A stretch of DNA of 10,129 nucleotides from Rhodobacter sp. (GCA_013824045.1 PNND01000061.1:1-10129), one strand, 5' to 3'; numbered from the stretch's first letter, positions 1-5,967 are shown. Notes: generated by a model not told the origin, from the letters alone. Made by a program: numbers and translations.

Positions 1-567
1 GATACCGATGCGGCGCTTCTGGCCCGCTATGCCGCTGGCGATCCGGCGGCGGCGCGGGATTTGACGCAGCGGCTGGTGCCGCGCGCGCTGGGTTATGCGG
101 CCCGTCTGCTGGGCGACGGGGCCGAGGCCGAGGATGTGACGCAGGAAGCCATGCTGCGGCTCTGGCGCGCGGCCCCCGGCTGGCGGGCGGGCGAGGCGCA
201 GGTGTCGACCTGGCTCTATCGGGTGGTGACCAATCTCTGCACCGATCGTCTGCGCGCGCGCAAGCGCCGACCGGCCAGTGCTTTGGACGATGCGCCTGAA
301 GTGCCGGATGGCGACCGGGGCGCGGTGGCCGGGATGATCGAGGCGGACAGGATGGCCGCGTTGCAGGCTGCGCTGGATGCGCTGCCGGAGCGGCAGCGGC
401 AGGCGGTGGTGCTGCGCCACATCGAGGGGTTCACCAATCCTGAGATTGCCGAGGTGATGGACATCGGCGTTGAGGCGGTCGAAAGTTTGACTGCCCGCGC
501 GAAACGGGCGCTGAGCGCCATTCTGGCGGGGCGGCGCGAGGAGTTGGGCTATGACGATGAGGACTGA
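1..567 (+). CDS. ECF-type RNA polymerase sigma factor (5' partial)
   Basis: Directs RNA polymerase to a stress or envelope regulon. The frame is open from base 1, so the true start lies upstream of the window; TTG at 61 is internal, because the 20 residues before it already read as sigma region 2. Of 188 visible residues, about 6-85 are region 2, including DVTQEAMLRLW (45-55), typical of region 2.2, and STWLYRVVTNLCTDRLR (69-85), the -10 recognition part. A charged linker covers about 86-115. Region 4 covers about 119-175, with LPERQRQAV and a helix-turn-helix (FTNPEIAEVMDIGVEAVESL) for -35 recognition. There is no extra C-terminal domain. The end overlaps the next gene by 17 bp, implying translational coupling to a candidate anti-sigma. 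Family assignment is secure; the signal and regulon cannot be read from the sequence. Confidence 0.93.
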   Translation, partial: DTDAALLARYAAGDPAAARDLTQRLVPRALGYAARLLGDGAEAEDVTQEAMLRLWRAAPGWRAGEAQVSTWLYRVVTNLCTDRLRARKRRPASALDDAPEVPDGDRGAVAGMIEADRMAALQAALDALPERQRQAVVLRHIEGFTNPEIAEVMDIGVEAVESLTARAKRALSAILAGRREELGYDDED

Positions 568-940
568 CGGATTGCAGGGCCAGAACGGGCCAGCGCGGGA
601 CGGACTTGACGATCTGTTCGCCGAGGCGCGCCGCACGACGCGGCCGCCTTCAGAGGCGCTGATGGCGCGGGTGCTGGCCGATGCGATGGAGATGCAGCCG
701 AAGGCGGTGGTCGCGGTGGTGCCTGCATCGGTGCGCGCGCCGGGGGTCTTGTCGCGGCTGGCGGCGCTGTTTGGCGGGGCCGGGGCGTTGGCGGGCATGG
801 GCACGGCGGCGATGGCGGGGTTGTTCATCGGGTTTGTCCAGCCCGAGAGTTTGTCGGTGCTGGGCGATGCGGTGCTCGGCACGCCACTGGAGACGGTGGA
901 ACTGGTATCGAGTGTGGATGCGCTGTTGGCTGGGAATTGA
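551..940 (+). CDS. small single-pass membrane protein, candidate anti-sigma factor
   Basis: A 129-residue protein with a hydrophilic N-terminal part (1-66), one strongly hydrophobic segment (about 71-96, Gly/Ala-rich, ending LFIGF) and a short tail of about 33 residues. The positive charge before the hydrophobic segment predicts the N-terminus in the cytoplasm. The start ATG at 551 has a GAGGAG ribosome site at 538-543, seven bases upstream; ATG at 557 is a less well-spaced alternative. It overlaps the sigma gene by 17 bp and ends 3 bp before the next gene. Position, size and topology resemble CnrY-type anti-sigma factors between a sigma gene and a periplasmic sensor gene, so an anti-sigma role is inferred. 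There is no HxxxCxxC zinc anti-sigma motif; the protein has no Cys or His. Homologues may carry an uninformative or mistaken enzyme name; no enzyme domain is visible here. Confidence 0.85.
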   Translation: MTMRTDGLQGQNGPARDGLDDLFAEARRTTRPPSEALMARVLADAMEMQPKAVVAVVPASVRAPGVLSRLAALFGGAGALAGMGTAAMAGLFIGFVQPESLSVLGDAVLGTPLETVELVSSVDALLAGN

Positions 941-943
941 GCG

Positions 944-1507
944 ATGAGCGAGACGAAGGATATGGATGCCACTCCGCAAGCGCCGCCCGAACCACCGGTG
1001 CCGCCGGTTCCCCCGGTGCCGCCTGTGGCCCCCCGTAAGGGGCTGCGGATCGCGCTGGGGATTTCGGTGGCGCTGAACCTGCTGGTGGCGGGGTTGGTGG
1101 TCGGCGCGCTGCTGCGCGACGGGGACCCGCGGGCGCGGGTGGTGCGCGATCTGGATTTCGGCCCCTTTACCGAGGCGCTATCGGAGCGCGACCGCGAGGC
1201 GTTGCGCCGCGAATTCGTGGCGCGCGCGCCCGAGTTGCGCGATGTGCGCCGGGCGATGCGCGATGATCTGGAGACCTTTCTGACCGTATTGCGCAGCGAA
1301 CCCTTCGATGCGGCGGCGCTGGCCGGGGTGATGGACAATCAGGACGGGCGGATGGCGCGGCGGGTGGAACTGGGGCAGGACTTGCTGCTGGAGCGGCTGG
1401 GGGCGATGACGCCGGACGAGCGCGCCGCCTTTGCCGACCGGCTGGAGCGGCGGCTGCGCCGGGGTGGCGACAAGGACGGGCCGGGGCGGCCGGGCGGGGA
1501 CGAGTAG
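944..1507 (+). CDS. periplasmic Spy/CpxP/CnrX-type sensor-like protein with proline-rich N-terminus
   Basis: A 187-residue membrane-anchored protein of the kind usually named periplasmic heavy-metal sensor (Metal_resist/CnrX-like). Residues 1-30 are acidic then Pro-rich (PPVPPVPPVPPV), 34-57 form one transmembrane helix, and 60-187 are a helical periplasmic part rich in Arg, Glu and Asp. MTPDERAAFADRL (155-167) resembles the LTxxQ-type repeat of Spy/CpxP. The last about 15 residues are Gly/Lys/Asp-rich and probably disordered. It starts 3 bp after the preceding gene and closes the sigma operon. By analogy with CnrYXH it would modulate release of the sigma factor by the preceding protein (inference). 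It contains no His and no Cys, so a CnrX-like His-based metal site is not possible. A chaperone-like or envelope-stress role fits better than metal sensing. Confidence 0.87.
   Translation: MSETKDMDATPQAPPEPPVPPVPPVPPVAPRKGLRIALGISVALNLLVAGLVVGALLRDGDPRARVVRDLDFGPFTEALSERDREALRREFVARAPELRDVRRAMRDDLETFLTVLRSEPFDAAALAGVMDNQDGRMARRVELGQDLLLERLGAMTPDERAAFADRLERRLRRGGDKDGPGRPGGDE
992..1027 (+). repeat. four 9-bp in-frame repeats encoding Pro-Pro-Val
   Basis: Four consecutive 9-base units encode PPV at residues 17-28 of the sensor-like protein. The codons vary at third positions (for example cca ccg gtg, ccg ccg gtt, ccc ccg gtg, ccg cct gtg), so the peptide is conserved more strictly than the DNA. 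The run lies on the predicted cytoplasmic side, just before the membrane helix. Confidence 0.9.
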
Positions 1508-1528
1508 AGGTCCGCAGACGGGCCCCTA

Positions 1529-2905
1529 TCAGGCGGCAGAGCGGCCGACGATCACGCGGTTGCGGCCCTGCATCTTGGCGGCCAGAAGGGCGCGGTCGGC
1601 CAGATCGATGGCCTCATCCGGCAGGGTGCCGGGACGGGCGAGCGACAGACCGATAGAGATGGTCAGCGCCACCCGTGCGCCATCGGGCAGGGTGACAGGG
1701 GAGCCGTTGATCGCCGCGCAAAGGGCATAGGCCTTGTCCTGCGCCTGAGCGAGGGTGCGACCGGGCAGGGCGATCAGAAACTCTTCGCCGCCGATGCGGG
1801 CGATCAGGTCGGCCTCGGCCAGCCCGGCCGAGAGGCGGGCGGCCACCTCGATCAGTACGGCATCGCCTGCGGCATGGCCGAAGCGATCATTGACCTGTTT
1901 GAAACGGTCGATATCGACGATCAGCACGGCGGGGCCGGTGCCGCTGTCGACAGCGGCCAAAGACATTTCCCCCATGCGGCGCAGGGCGTAGCGGCGGTTG
2001 AACAGGCCGGTGAGCGGATCGGTCATCGCCAGACGGATATTGTCGCGCAAGGAGGCGCGGCGGCTGGCGGCGGCGCGGCTGCGGGTAACCATGGCGGCAA
2101 GACGCAGGGCGATTTCAGGGTCTGGGGCGCTGGTGGCGATGGCCTCATCTGCGCCGAGATCATAGGCCATGGCGGCTCTGATCGGCCCATCGGTCAAGAG
2201 GGCGATGCCGGCATGGCGATTGTCGGGATCGGCGCGCAATTCGGACAGCAGGCTGAAGGCGGCAGCGGCCGTGTCGCCGGTGGCATCAATCAGATAGGCG
2301 TCGGGCGGGGCAGTATCAGGGCTGGCCGGTCCGCTGCCCGCGGCGCTGTCCCCCCCCAGCGCAGCCGCCCGCCCGAAGAGCGTGACCCGATGCGGCAGCA
2401 AAGGCGTGAGCGCGCGGCGCAGCCTTGGCCCAGCCTCGCCGCGAAAGGCCGTCAGCGCGATGACGCCGGGCCAATCGAAGGGCGCGGCCTGATCCTGCAG
2501 GGCAAGAAGCGGGGTCTGCGCGGCCTCGACCGGGTCGCGGCGGCGCAGGAGGCTGCGGACGCGGGCCAGCAGAAGCTGTTCGTCGGCGGGTTTCATGATC
2601 ACGTCATCGGCCCCTGCGCGCAGGGCGGCGAGGCGGGCCTCGGCGCTGGGCGTGGCGGTGTGGACGATGACGGGCAGGTCGCGGCTGGCGGGATCGGCGC
2701 GAAGGGCCTGCAGGACGGCGATTCCGTCCATGTCCGGCAGTTCCAGGTCGAGAAGCAGCAGGTCGGGTTTACGCTCGCGCACGAGGCGCAGGGCGCTGGC
2801 GCCATCCGAGGCAAGGAAGGTTTCATGAAACATCGCCCCGAGCCGCACCTTGAGTACGATGCGGTTCGTCGCCACGTCATCTACGATCAGTATCTTGCCT
2901 GCCAT
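1529..2905 (-). CDS. pleD: PleD-type response regulator, diguanylate cyclase (REC-REC-GGDEF)
   Basis: Makes c-di-GMP from two GTP in response to phosphorylation. It is 458 residues, close to the 454 of Caulobacter PleD. The first receiver (about 1-122) has the acidic pair D9/D10, phospho-acceptor D53 (LLLLDLELPDMDG), T83 and K105 (KP). The second receiver-like domain (about 145-278) is degenerate: D207 remains but the lysine position reads TSA, so it is probably a dimerisation adaptor as in PleD. It holds an Ala/Pro/Gly-rich insert around 184-202. The GGDEF domain (about 290-455) starts DPLTGLFNRR and carries metal and GTP residues (DIDRFKQVND, 331-340) and an intact GGEEF (372-376). The upstream inhibitory-site position reads AEAD (363-366) rather than RxxD, so product inhibition may be weakened. 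The gene is convergent with the sigma operon (21-bp gap) and divergent from the DUF3572 gene. Confidence 0.95.
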   Translation of the reverse strand: MAGKILIVDDVATNRIVLKVRLGAMFHETFLASDGASALRLVRERKPDLLLLDLELPDMDGIAVLQALRADPASRDLPVIVHTATPSAEARLAALRAGADDVIMKPADEQLLLARVRSLLRRRDPVEAAQTPLLALQDQAAPFDWPGVIALTAFRGEAGPRLRRALTPLLPHRVTLFGRAAALGGDSAAGSGPASPDTAPPDAYLIDATGDTAAAAFSLLSELRADPDNRHAGIALLTDGPIRAAMAYDLGADEAIATSAPDPEIALRLAAMVTRSRAAASRRASLRDNIRLAMTDPLTGLFNRRYALRRMGEMSLAAVDSGTGPAVLIVDIDRFKQVNDRFGHAAGDAVLIEVAARLSAGLAEADLIARIGGEEFLIALPGRTLAQAQDKAYALCAAINGSPVTLPDGARVALTISIGLSLARPGTLPDEAIDLADRALLAAKMQGRNRVIVGRSAA

Positions 2906-2961
2906 GGCGTGTCTTGACGATCAGTCCCTGCTACGGTTCGGCGAGTGTGGTTCGCAAACCC

Positions 2962-2977
2962 TTACCAAGGTGTTAAC
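2962..2977. promoter_or_regulatory. CtrA-like binding site in the pleD/DUF3572 divergent region
   Basis: The sequence reads TTAC, seven bases, then TTAAC. This matches the CtrA consensus TTAA-N7-TTAAC except for one base in the first half-site. It lies 57 bases upstream of pleD and 53 bases upstream of the DUF3572 start, a plausible place to control either gene. CtrA is conserved in Rhodobacterales, where it controls motility and related traits. It is a single motif match, so chance is not excluded. Confidence 0.4.
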
Positions 2978-3029
2978 GGAACCTTTCCAGAACGGGTGCA
3001 AGTTGAGCTTTTTTGAAGGGGAACGCGGA

Positions 3030-3308
3030 ATGAAGGCAGAGGCGGCGGAAACGGTGGCCTTGCAGGCGCTGGGCTGGCTGGCGGGGCAGGATGATCTGTT
3101 CGGGCAGTTTCTGGGGGCGACCGGGGCAACGGCGGCCAGTGTGGCCGAGGCGGCGGGGCGGCCGGAGTTTCTGGCGGCGGTGCTGGATTTCGTGCTGATG
3201 GATGATGCCTGGGTGGTGGCCTTCTGCGACGCGGCGGGCATCGGCTACGGCCTGCCCATGCAGGCGCGGGCGGCACTGCCGGGCGGGCAGATGGTGCATT
3301 GGACGTGA
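3030..3308 (+). CDS. DUF3572 family protein
   Basis: A 92-residue, mostly helical, probably cytosolic protein. It matches the DUF3572 pattern common in alphaproteobacteria: ALQALGWLA (9-17), FLGATG (27-32), PEFLAAVLDFVLMDD (45-59) and a short tail with ARAALPGG (79-86). The function of the family is unknown. The start at 3030 is chosen because AAGGGG at 3016-3021 is eight bases upstream and the family begins here. An in-frame extension to 2850 would run into pleD on the other strand and shows no conservation signals. It is divergent from pleD, a neighbour often seen beside this family, and is followed by the phosphatase gene after a 70-bp gap. No signal peptide or membrane helix is seen. Confidence 0.88.
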   Translation: MKAEAAETVALQALGWLAGQDDLFGQFLGATGATAASVAEAAGRPEFLAAVLDFVLMDDAWVVAFCDAAGIGYGLPMQARAALPGGQMVHWT

Positions 3309-3364
3309 TTGCCAAGGACGCGGCGGGCGGCCAAACATGGCGCAGCGGAATGGACATATGGCGT

Positions 3365-3370
3365 AGGGGA
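3365..3370 (+). promoter_or_regulatory. ribosome binding site that selects the phosphatase start
   Basis: AGGGGA lies eight bases before ATG 3379 but runs directly into the alternative ATG at 3370. Correct spacing therefore favours 3379, giving a protein that begins MIDGVIFDKDGT, as is usual for HAD hydrolases. Confidence 0.6.
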
Positions 3371-3378
3371 TGCAGGGC

Positions 3379-4074
3379 ATGATTGACGGTGTGATCTTTG
3401 ACAAGGACGGCACCCTGTTTGACTTTCGCGCCAGTTGGGGCGCGTGGGCGGTGCGGCTGGTGGATGTGCTGGCGGCCGAGACGGGGATTTCCGCAGGGGT
3501 GCTGGGCGCGGCCATCGGTTTCGATCCGGTGGCGCGGCGCTTTGCGCCCGACAGCGTGGTGATCGCGGGCACCTCGGGCGAGATTTCGGCGGCGCTGGCG
3601 GCGATGGTGCCGGGATCGGATGCGCGCGATCTGGAGGACCGGATGAACCAGATGGCCGAGGGTGCGCCGATGCTGCCCGCCGTGGACCTGCCCGCCGTTC
3701 TGGGCGCGCTGCGGGATCGGGGGTTGAAGATCGGGCTGGCCACCAATGATGTGGAAGGCACCGCTCATGCGCATCTGGCAGCGCATGGGATCGGCGGGCT
3801 GTTCGATTACGTCGCGGGTTATGACAGCGGTCATGGCGCGAAGCCCGGGCCGGGCATGTGCGCGGCCTTCGCGCGGCAGTTGGGCCTTGATCCGGCGCGG
3901 GTGGTGATGGTGGGCGACAGCCGCCATGACCTTGAGGCCGGGCGCGCGGCGGGTATGCGCGCGGTGGCGGTGCTGACCGGGGTGGCAGGGGCGGCTGATC
4001 TGGCCCCCCATGCCGATGCGGTGCTGCCCGATATCGGGCATCTGGGGGCATGGATCGACGGGCTGGCGGGGTAA
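3379..4074 (+). CDS. HAD-superfamily phosphatase, phosphoglycolate phosphatase-like
   Basis: A 231-residue soluble hydrolase of HAD subfamily IA that removes phosphate from a small metabolite through a phospho-aspartate intermediate. Motif I is DKDGT (D8 nucleophile, D10 acid/base), motif II is T122 in LATND, motif III is K155 in AKPGPG, and motif IV is VGDSRHD (D180 and D184, Mg2+ binding). All catalytic residues are present. A helical cap occupies about 16-95 and would set specificity. The lysine after D8 (DKDGT rather than DLDGT) occurs in a subset of Gph-like enzymes. ATG 3370, three codons upstream, is the alternative start but lacks a correctly spaced ribosome site. Substrate cannot be told: phosphoglycolate is a guess from the family. 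It probably ends its own transcription unit, with a hairpin 11 bases after the stop. Confidence 0.92.
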   Translation: MIDGVIFDKDGTLFDFRASWGAWAVRLVDVLAAETGISAGVLGAAIGFDPVARRFAPDSVVIAGTSGEISAALAAMVPGSDARDLEDRMNQMAEGAPMLPAVDLPAVLGALRDRGLKIGLATNDVEGTAHAHLAAHGIGGLFDYVAGYDSGHGAKPGPGMCAAFARQLGLDPARVVMVGDSRHDLEAGRAAGMRAVAVLTGVAGAADLAPHADAVLPDIGHLGAWIDGLAG

Positions 4075-4084
4075 CGCCTGTTCT

Positions 4085-4107
4085 GCTGCCGTGGCGCGGG
4101 CGGCAGC
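4085..4107 (+). terminator. terminator-like hairpin after the phosphatase gene
   Basis: A perfect 7-bp stem (GCTGCCG at 4085-4091 with CGGCAGC at 4101-4107) encloses a 9-base loop, 11 bases after the stop codon. Only TTC follows rather than a T tract, so it is a weak intrinsic terminator or a Rho-type 3' end. Confidence 0.4.
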
Positions 4108-4140
4108 TTCGGATTGGGTATTTGGGCCAAGGTGAATGGG

Positions 4141-4322
4141 CAGGGCTGGCCCTGTCTGGGGCCGGGCGCCGCGTTTGTTTGGATGCGCTGATGGGGGAGC
4201 GGGGGCGGGAAGCCCCTAGCCCGACGGGCGTGGCAGCGGGCGATTGCGAAAAACGACATGTTCGCGTCGTGAGCGGAGTGTCCTTTGCGGCCCCGCTTCG
4301 CCATGGTGACCGAAAGCGGGGC
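4141..4322 (+). other. inverted-repeat-rich leader upstream of the methyltransferase gene
   Basis: The non-coding gap 4075-4343 contains five inverted repeats beyond the terminator-like hairpin. CAGGGC pairs with GCCCTG (4141-4154). GGGGC pairs with GCCCC around a GGGAA loop (4202-4216). GCCC pairs with GGGC (4219-4229). Two interleaved 5-bp dyads lie at 4246-4270. A 9-bp stem, GCCCCGCTT (4290-4298) with AAGCGGGGC (4314-4322), has a 15-base loop and ends 11 bases before the ribosome site. Short palindromes are frequent in G+C-rich DNA; the 9-bp stem is the least likely to be chance. I recognise no known riboswitch. The in-frame upstream extension of the methyltransferase frame through this region shows no protein-like signals. 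Confidence 0.4.
4246..4270. promoter_or_regulatory. interleaved dyads, possible operator for the methyltransferase gene
   Basis: ACGAC (4253-4257) and GTCGT (4266-4270) form one dyad with an 8-base spacer. GCGAA (4246-4250) and TTCGC (4261-4265) form a second, interleaved dyad. As DNA this could bind a dimeric repressor about 75 bases before the start codon. As RNA the two stems overlap in pseudoknot order, but there is no third loop, so they could only form alternately. Confidence 0.3.
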
Positions 4323-4333
4323 GGTCGCCCGAC

Positions 4334-4338
4334 GGAGG
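4334..4338 (+). promoter_or_regulatory. ribosome binding site fixing the methyltransferase start
   Basis: GGAGG lies five bases before ATG 4344. It is the strongest ribosome site in the window and marks this ATG as the start, rather than upstream in-frame codons in the structured leader. Confidence 0.75.
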
Positions 4339-4343
4339 ATGCC

Positions 4344-5897
4344 ATGAACGAAGAGCCACGCAAGCGCCGCGCCGGGGGACGGGCAGGCAACAAGCAGCGG
4401 GCAGGCACAGCGGTCATCGACCAGATGCCGTGGCGGATTCCGGTCAACCCCGATGCGCCGGTAGAGCCACTGGATGCCGAGGGCGTGCAGCGCGTGCACA
4501 AGGCGGCGATGCGCATCCTGAAGGAAATCGGGATCGAGTTCCTGAACCCCGACGCGGTGGCCCATCTGAAGCGCGCCGGCTGCAAGGTGGACGGCACCAA
4601 TGTGAAGATGGACGAAGCGTTCGTGATGGAGATGCTGTCGCATGCGCCATCCGAATTCACCATCACGCCGCGCAACCCGGACCGGGAGTTGATCATCGGC
4701 GGCAAGCATATGGTGTTCGTCAACGTCTCAAGCCCGCCCAATGCCTGGGATCTGGAACGCGGCAAGCGGTCGGGGGATTTCGAGACCTTCAAGGAATTCA
4801 TGAAGCTGACGCAGTATTTCAACTGCATCCATATCGCGGGCGGTTACCCGGTGGAGCCGATCGACATCCACCCGTCGGTCCGGCATTTGGATTGCCTGTA
4901 TGAAAAGCTGACGCTGACCGACAAGGTGGTGCACGCCTATTCGCTGGGTGCAGAGCGGGTGGAAGACGTGATGGAGATGACCCGCATCGCCGGCGGGCTG
5001 ACGGAGGCCGAGTTTCAGGCCAAGCCGCGGATGTATACCAACATCAATTCCGTCTCGCCGCTGAAGCACGACTTTCCGATGCTGGACGGGGCGATGCGGC
5101 TGGCCAAGCGGGGACAACCGGTGATCGTGACTCCTTTCACGCTGGCCGGTGCGATGGCGCCTGTCACCATGGCAGGGGCGGTGGCGTTGTCGCTGGCCGA
5201 GGCTTTGGCCGCGATTGCCCTTTTGCAATATATCGCGCCCGGCTGCCCGGTGGCGATCGGCACCTTTACATCAAATGTCGACATGAAGTCGGGAGCGCCC
5301 GCATTCGGCACGCCGGAGTATATGCGCGCTACGCAGATGACGGGGCAGCTGGTGCGCTACTACAAGCTGCCGATGCGGTCTTCGGGCGTGTGCGCGGCAA
5401 ACGTGCCGGACGGGCAGGCGATGTGGGAGACATCGAACAGCCTCTGGGCGGCGGTGCAGTCGGGGACCAACATGGTCTATCACGCGGCGGGCTGGCTTGA
5501 GGGCGGGCTGATCGCAAGTCCCGAGAAGTTCGTGATGGATTGCGAAGTGCTGCAGATGATCCAGCGCTATTTTGAAGAGGCGACCTTTGCCACGGGCGAG
5601 GATGATCTGGCATTTGACGCGATCAAGGAAGTGGGGGCGGGCGGGCATTACTTTGGGTGCCAGCACACGCAGGAACGCTATTCCACGGCCTTTTATGCGC
5701 CCTTCGTAAGCGACTGGCGCAACTATGAGGCATGGCAGCAGGATGGGTCTGTCTGGACGCCAGAGCGGGCGCATCGGATCTACAAGCAGATCCTTGAGGA
5801 ATTCGAGGCCCCCGCGATGGACGACACCGCGCAGGAGGAGTTGCGCCGCTTTGTCGCCCGCCGCAAGCAGGAGGGTGGCGCGCCCACCGATTTCTGA
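4344..5897 (+). CDS. MttB-superfamily (trimethylamine methyltransferase-like) protein, non-pyrrolysine
   Basis: A 517-residue cytosolic protein of the MttB superfamily. Characterised members transfer a methyl group from a quaternary or tertiary amine (trimethylamine, glycine betaine, proline betaine, carnitine) to a corrinoid protein. It has a basic, probably disordered N-terminus (1-25), a short segment around QMPWR (27-31) and a long TIM-barrel-type body. Recognisable stretches include EIGIEFLNPDA (61-71), NSVSPLKHDFPML (235-247), PFTLAGAMAPVTMAGA (264-279), GTPEYMRATQ (322-331), LPMRSSG (342-348) and AAGWLEGGL (381-389). The frame has no internal TAG, so unlike archaeal MttB it does not encode pyrrolysine. 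Neither a corrinoid protein nor a methyl-tetrahydrofolate transferase gene is adjacent in the window, and the gene looks monocistronic. Substrate is unknown. A betaine-type quaternary amine is plausible for a marine or soil rhodobacterium. Confidence 0.93.
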   Translation: MNEEPRKRRAGGRAGNKQRAGTAVIDQMPWRIPVNPDAPVEPLDAEGVQRVHKAAMRILKEIGIEFLNPDAVAHLKRAGCKVDGTNVKMDEAFVMEMLSHAPSEFTITPRNPDRELIIGGKHMVFVNVSSPPNAWDLERGKRSGDFETFKEFMKLTQYFNCIHIAGGYPVEPIDIHPSVRHLDCLYEKLTLTDKVVHAYSLGAERVEDVMEMTRIAGGLTEAEFQAKPRMYTNINSVSPLKHDFPMLDGAMRLAKRGQPVIVTPFTLAGAMAPVTMAGAVALSLAEALAAIALLQYIAPGCPVAIGTFTSNVDMKSGAPAFGTPEYMRATQMTGQLVRYYKLPMRSSGVCAANVPDGQAMWETSNSLWAAVQSGTNMVYHAAGWLEGGLIASPEKFVMDCEVLQMIQRYFEEATFATGEDDLAFDAIKEVGAGGHYFGCQHTQERYSTAFYAPFVSDWRNYEAWQQDGSVWTPERAHRIYKQILEEFEAPAMDDTAQEELRRFVARRKQEGGAPTDF

Positions 5898-5904
5898 GGC
5901 GCAT

Positions 5905-5967
5905 CCCCGGGCGGCGCGGGGGAAGAGTTAGTTCTTTTCCGGCGAGCCTGCGCAGGATAGCCTGCGC
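5905..5967 (+). terminator. three consecutive hairpins after the methyltransferase gene
   Basis: Seven bases after the stop, CCCCG/CGGGG (5905-5909 and 5917-5921) can form a stem. GGAAGAG/CTTTTCC (5921-5927 and 5934-5940, one G-U pair, loop TTAGTT) forms a second. GCGCAGG/CCTGCGC (5950-5956 and 5961-5967, loop ATAG) forms a third. The third contains a direct repeat of GCCTGCGC (5946-5953 and 5960-5967). No long T tract follows any of them. The cluster suits a 3' end or processing site and isolates the methyltransferase gene from the next gene. Confidence 0.4.

Noticed and set aside
1874..2917. A long forward open frame of 347 codons inside pleD
   Set aside because: It is antisense to a complete REC-REC-GGDEF gene, is Gly/Gln/Arg-rich and shows no family features. 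Long antisense open frames are expected at this base composition.
2914..2937. TTGACG and TACGGT as a housekeeping promoter before DUF3572
   Set aside because: The spacer is 12 bases, too short for a sigma-70 type promoter.
2978..2983. GGAACC as a -35 element for the local ECF sigma factor before DUF3572
   Set aside because: No matching -10 element is found 16-17 bases downstream, and GGAAC alone is too common.
4246..4270. The interleaved dyads as an RNA pseudoknot
   Set aside because: The third loop would have zero bases, which cannot span a 5-bp stem. Alternative stems or a DNA operator are more likely.
4195..4325. A cobalamin riboswitch upstream of the corrinoid-linked methyltransferase gene, suggested by CGGGAAG near 4206
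   Set aside because: The B12-box and the GCCACTG core are absent and the spacing of the stems does not fit.
4050..4343. A 98-residue N-terminal extension of the methyltransferase
   Set aside because: It overlaps the phosphatase gene end, has no family resemblance, and a strong GGAGG site marks ATG 4344 as the start.
3245..4828. A reverse-strand open frame of 527 codons across the phosphatase gene and the methyltransferase start
   Set aside because: The translation is Pro/Arg/Ser-rich and low in complexity, and it crosses two well-supported genes on the other strand.
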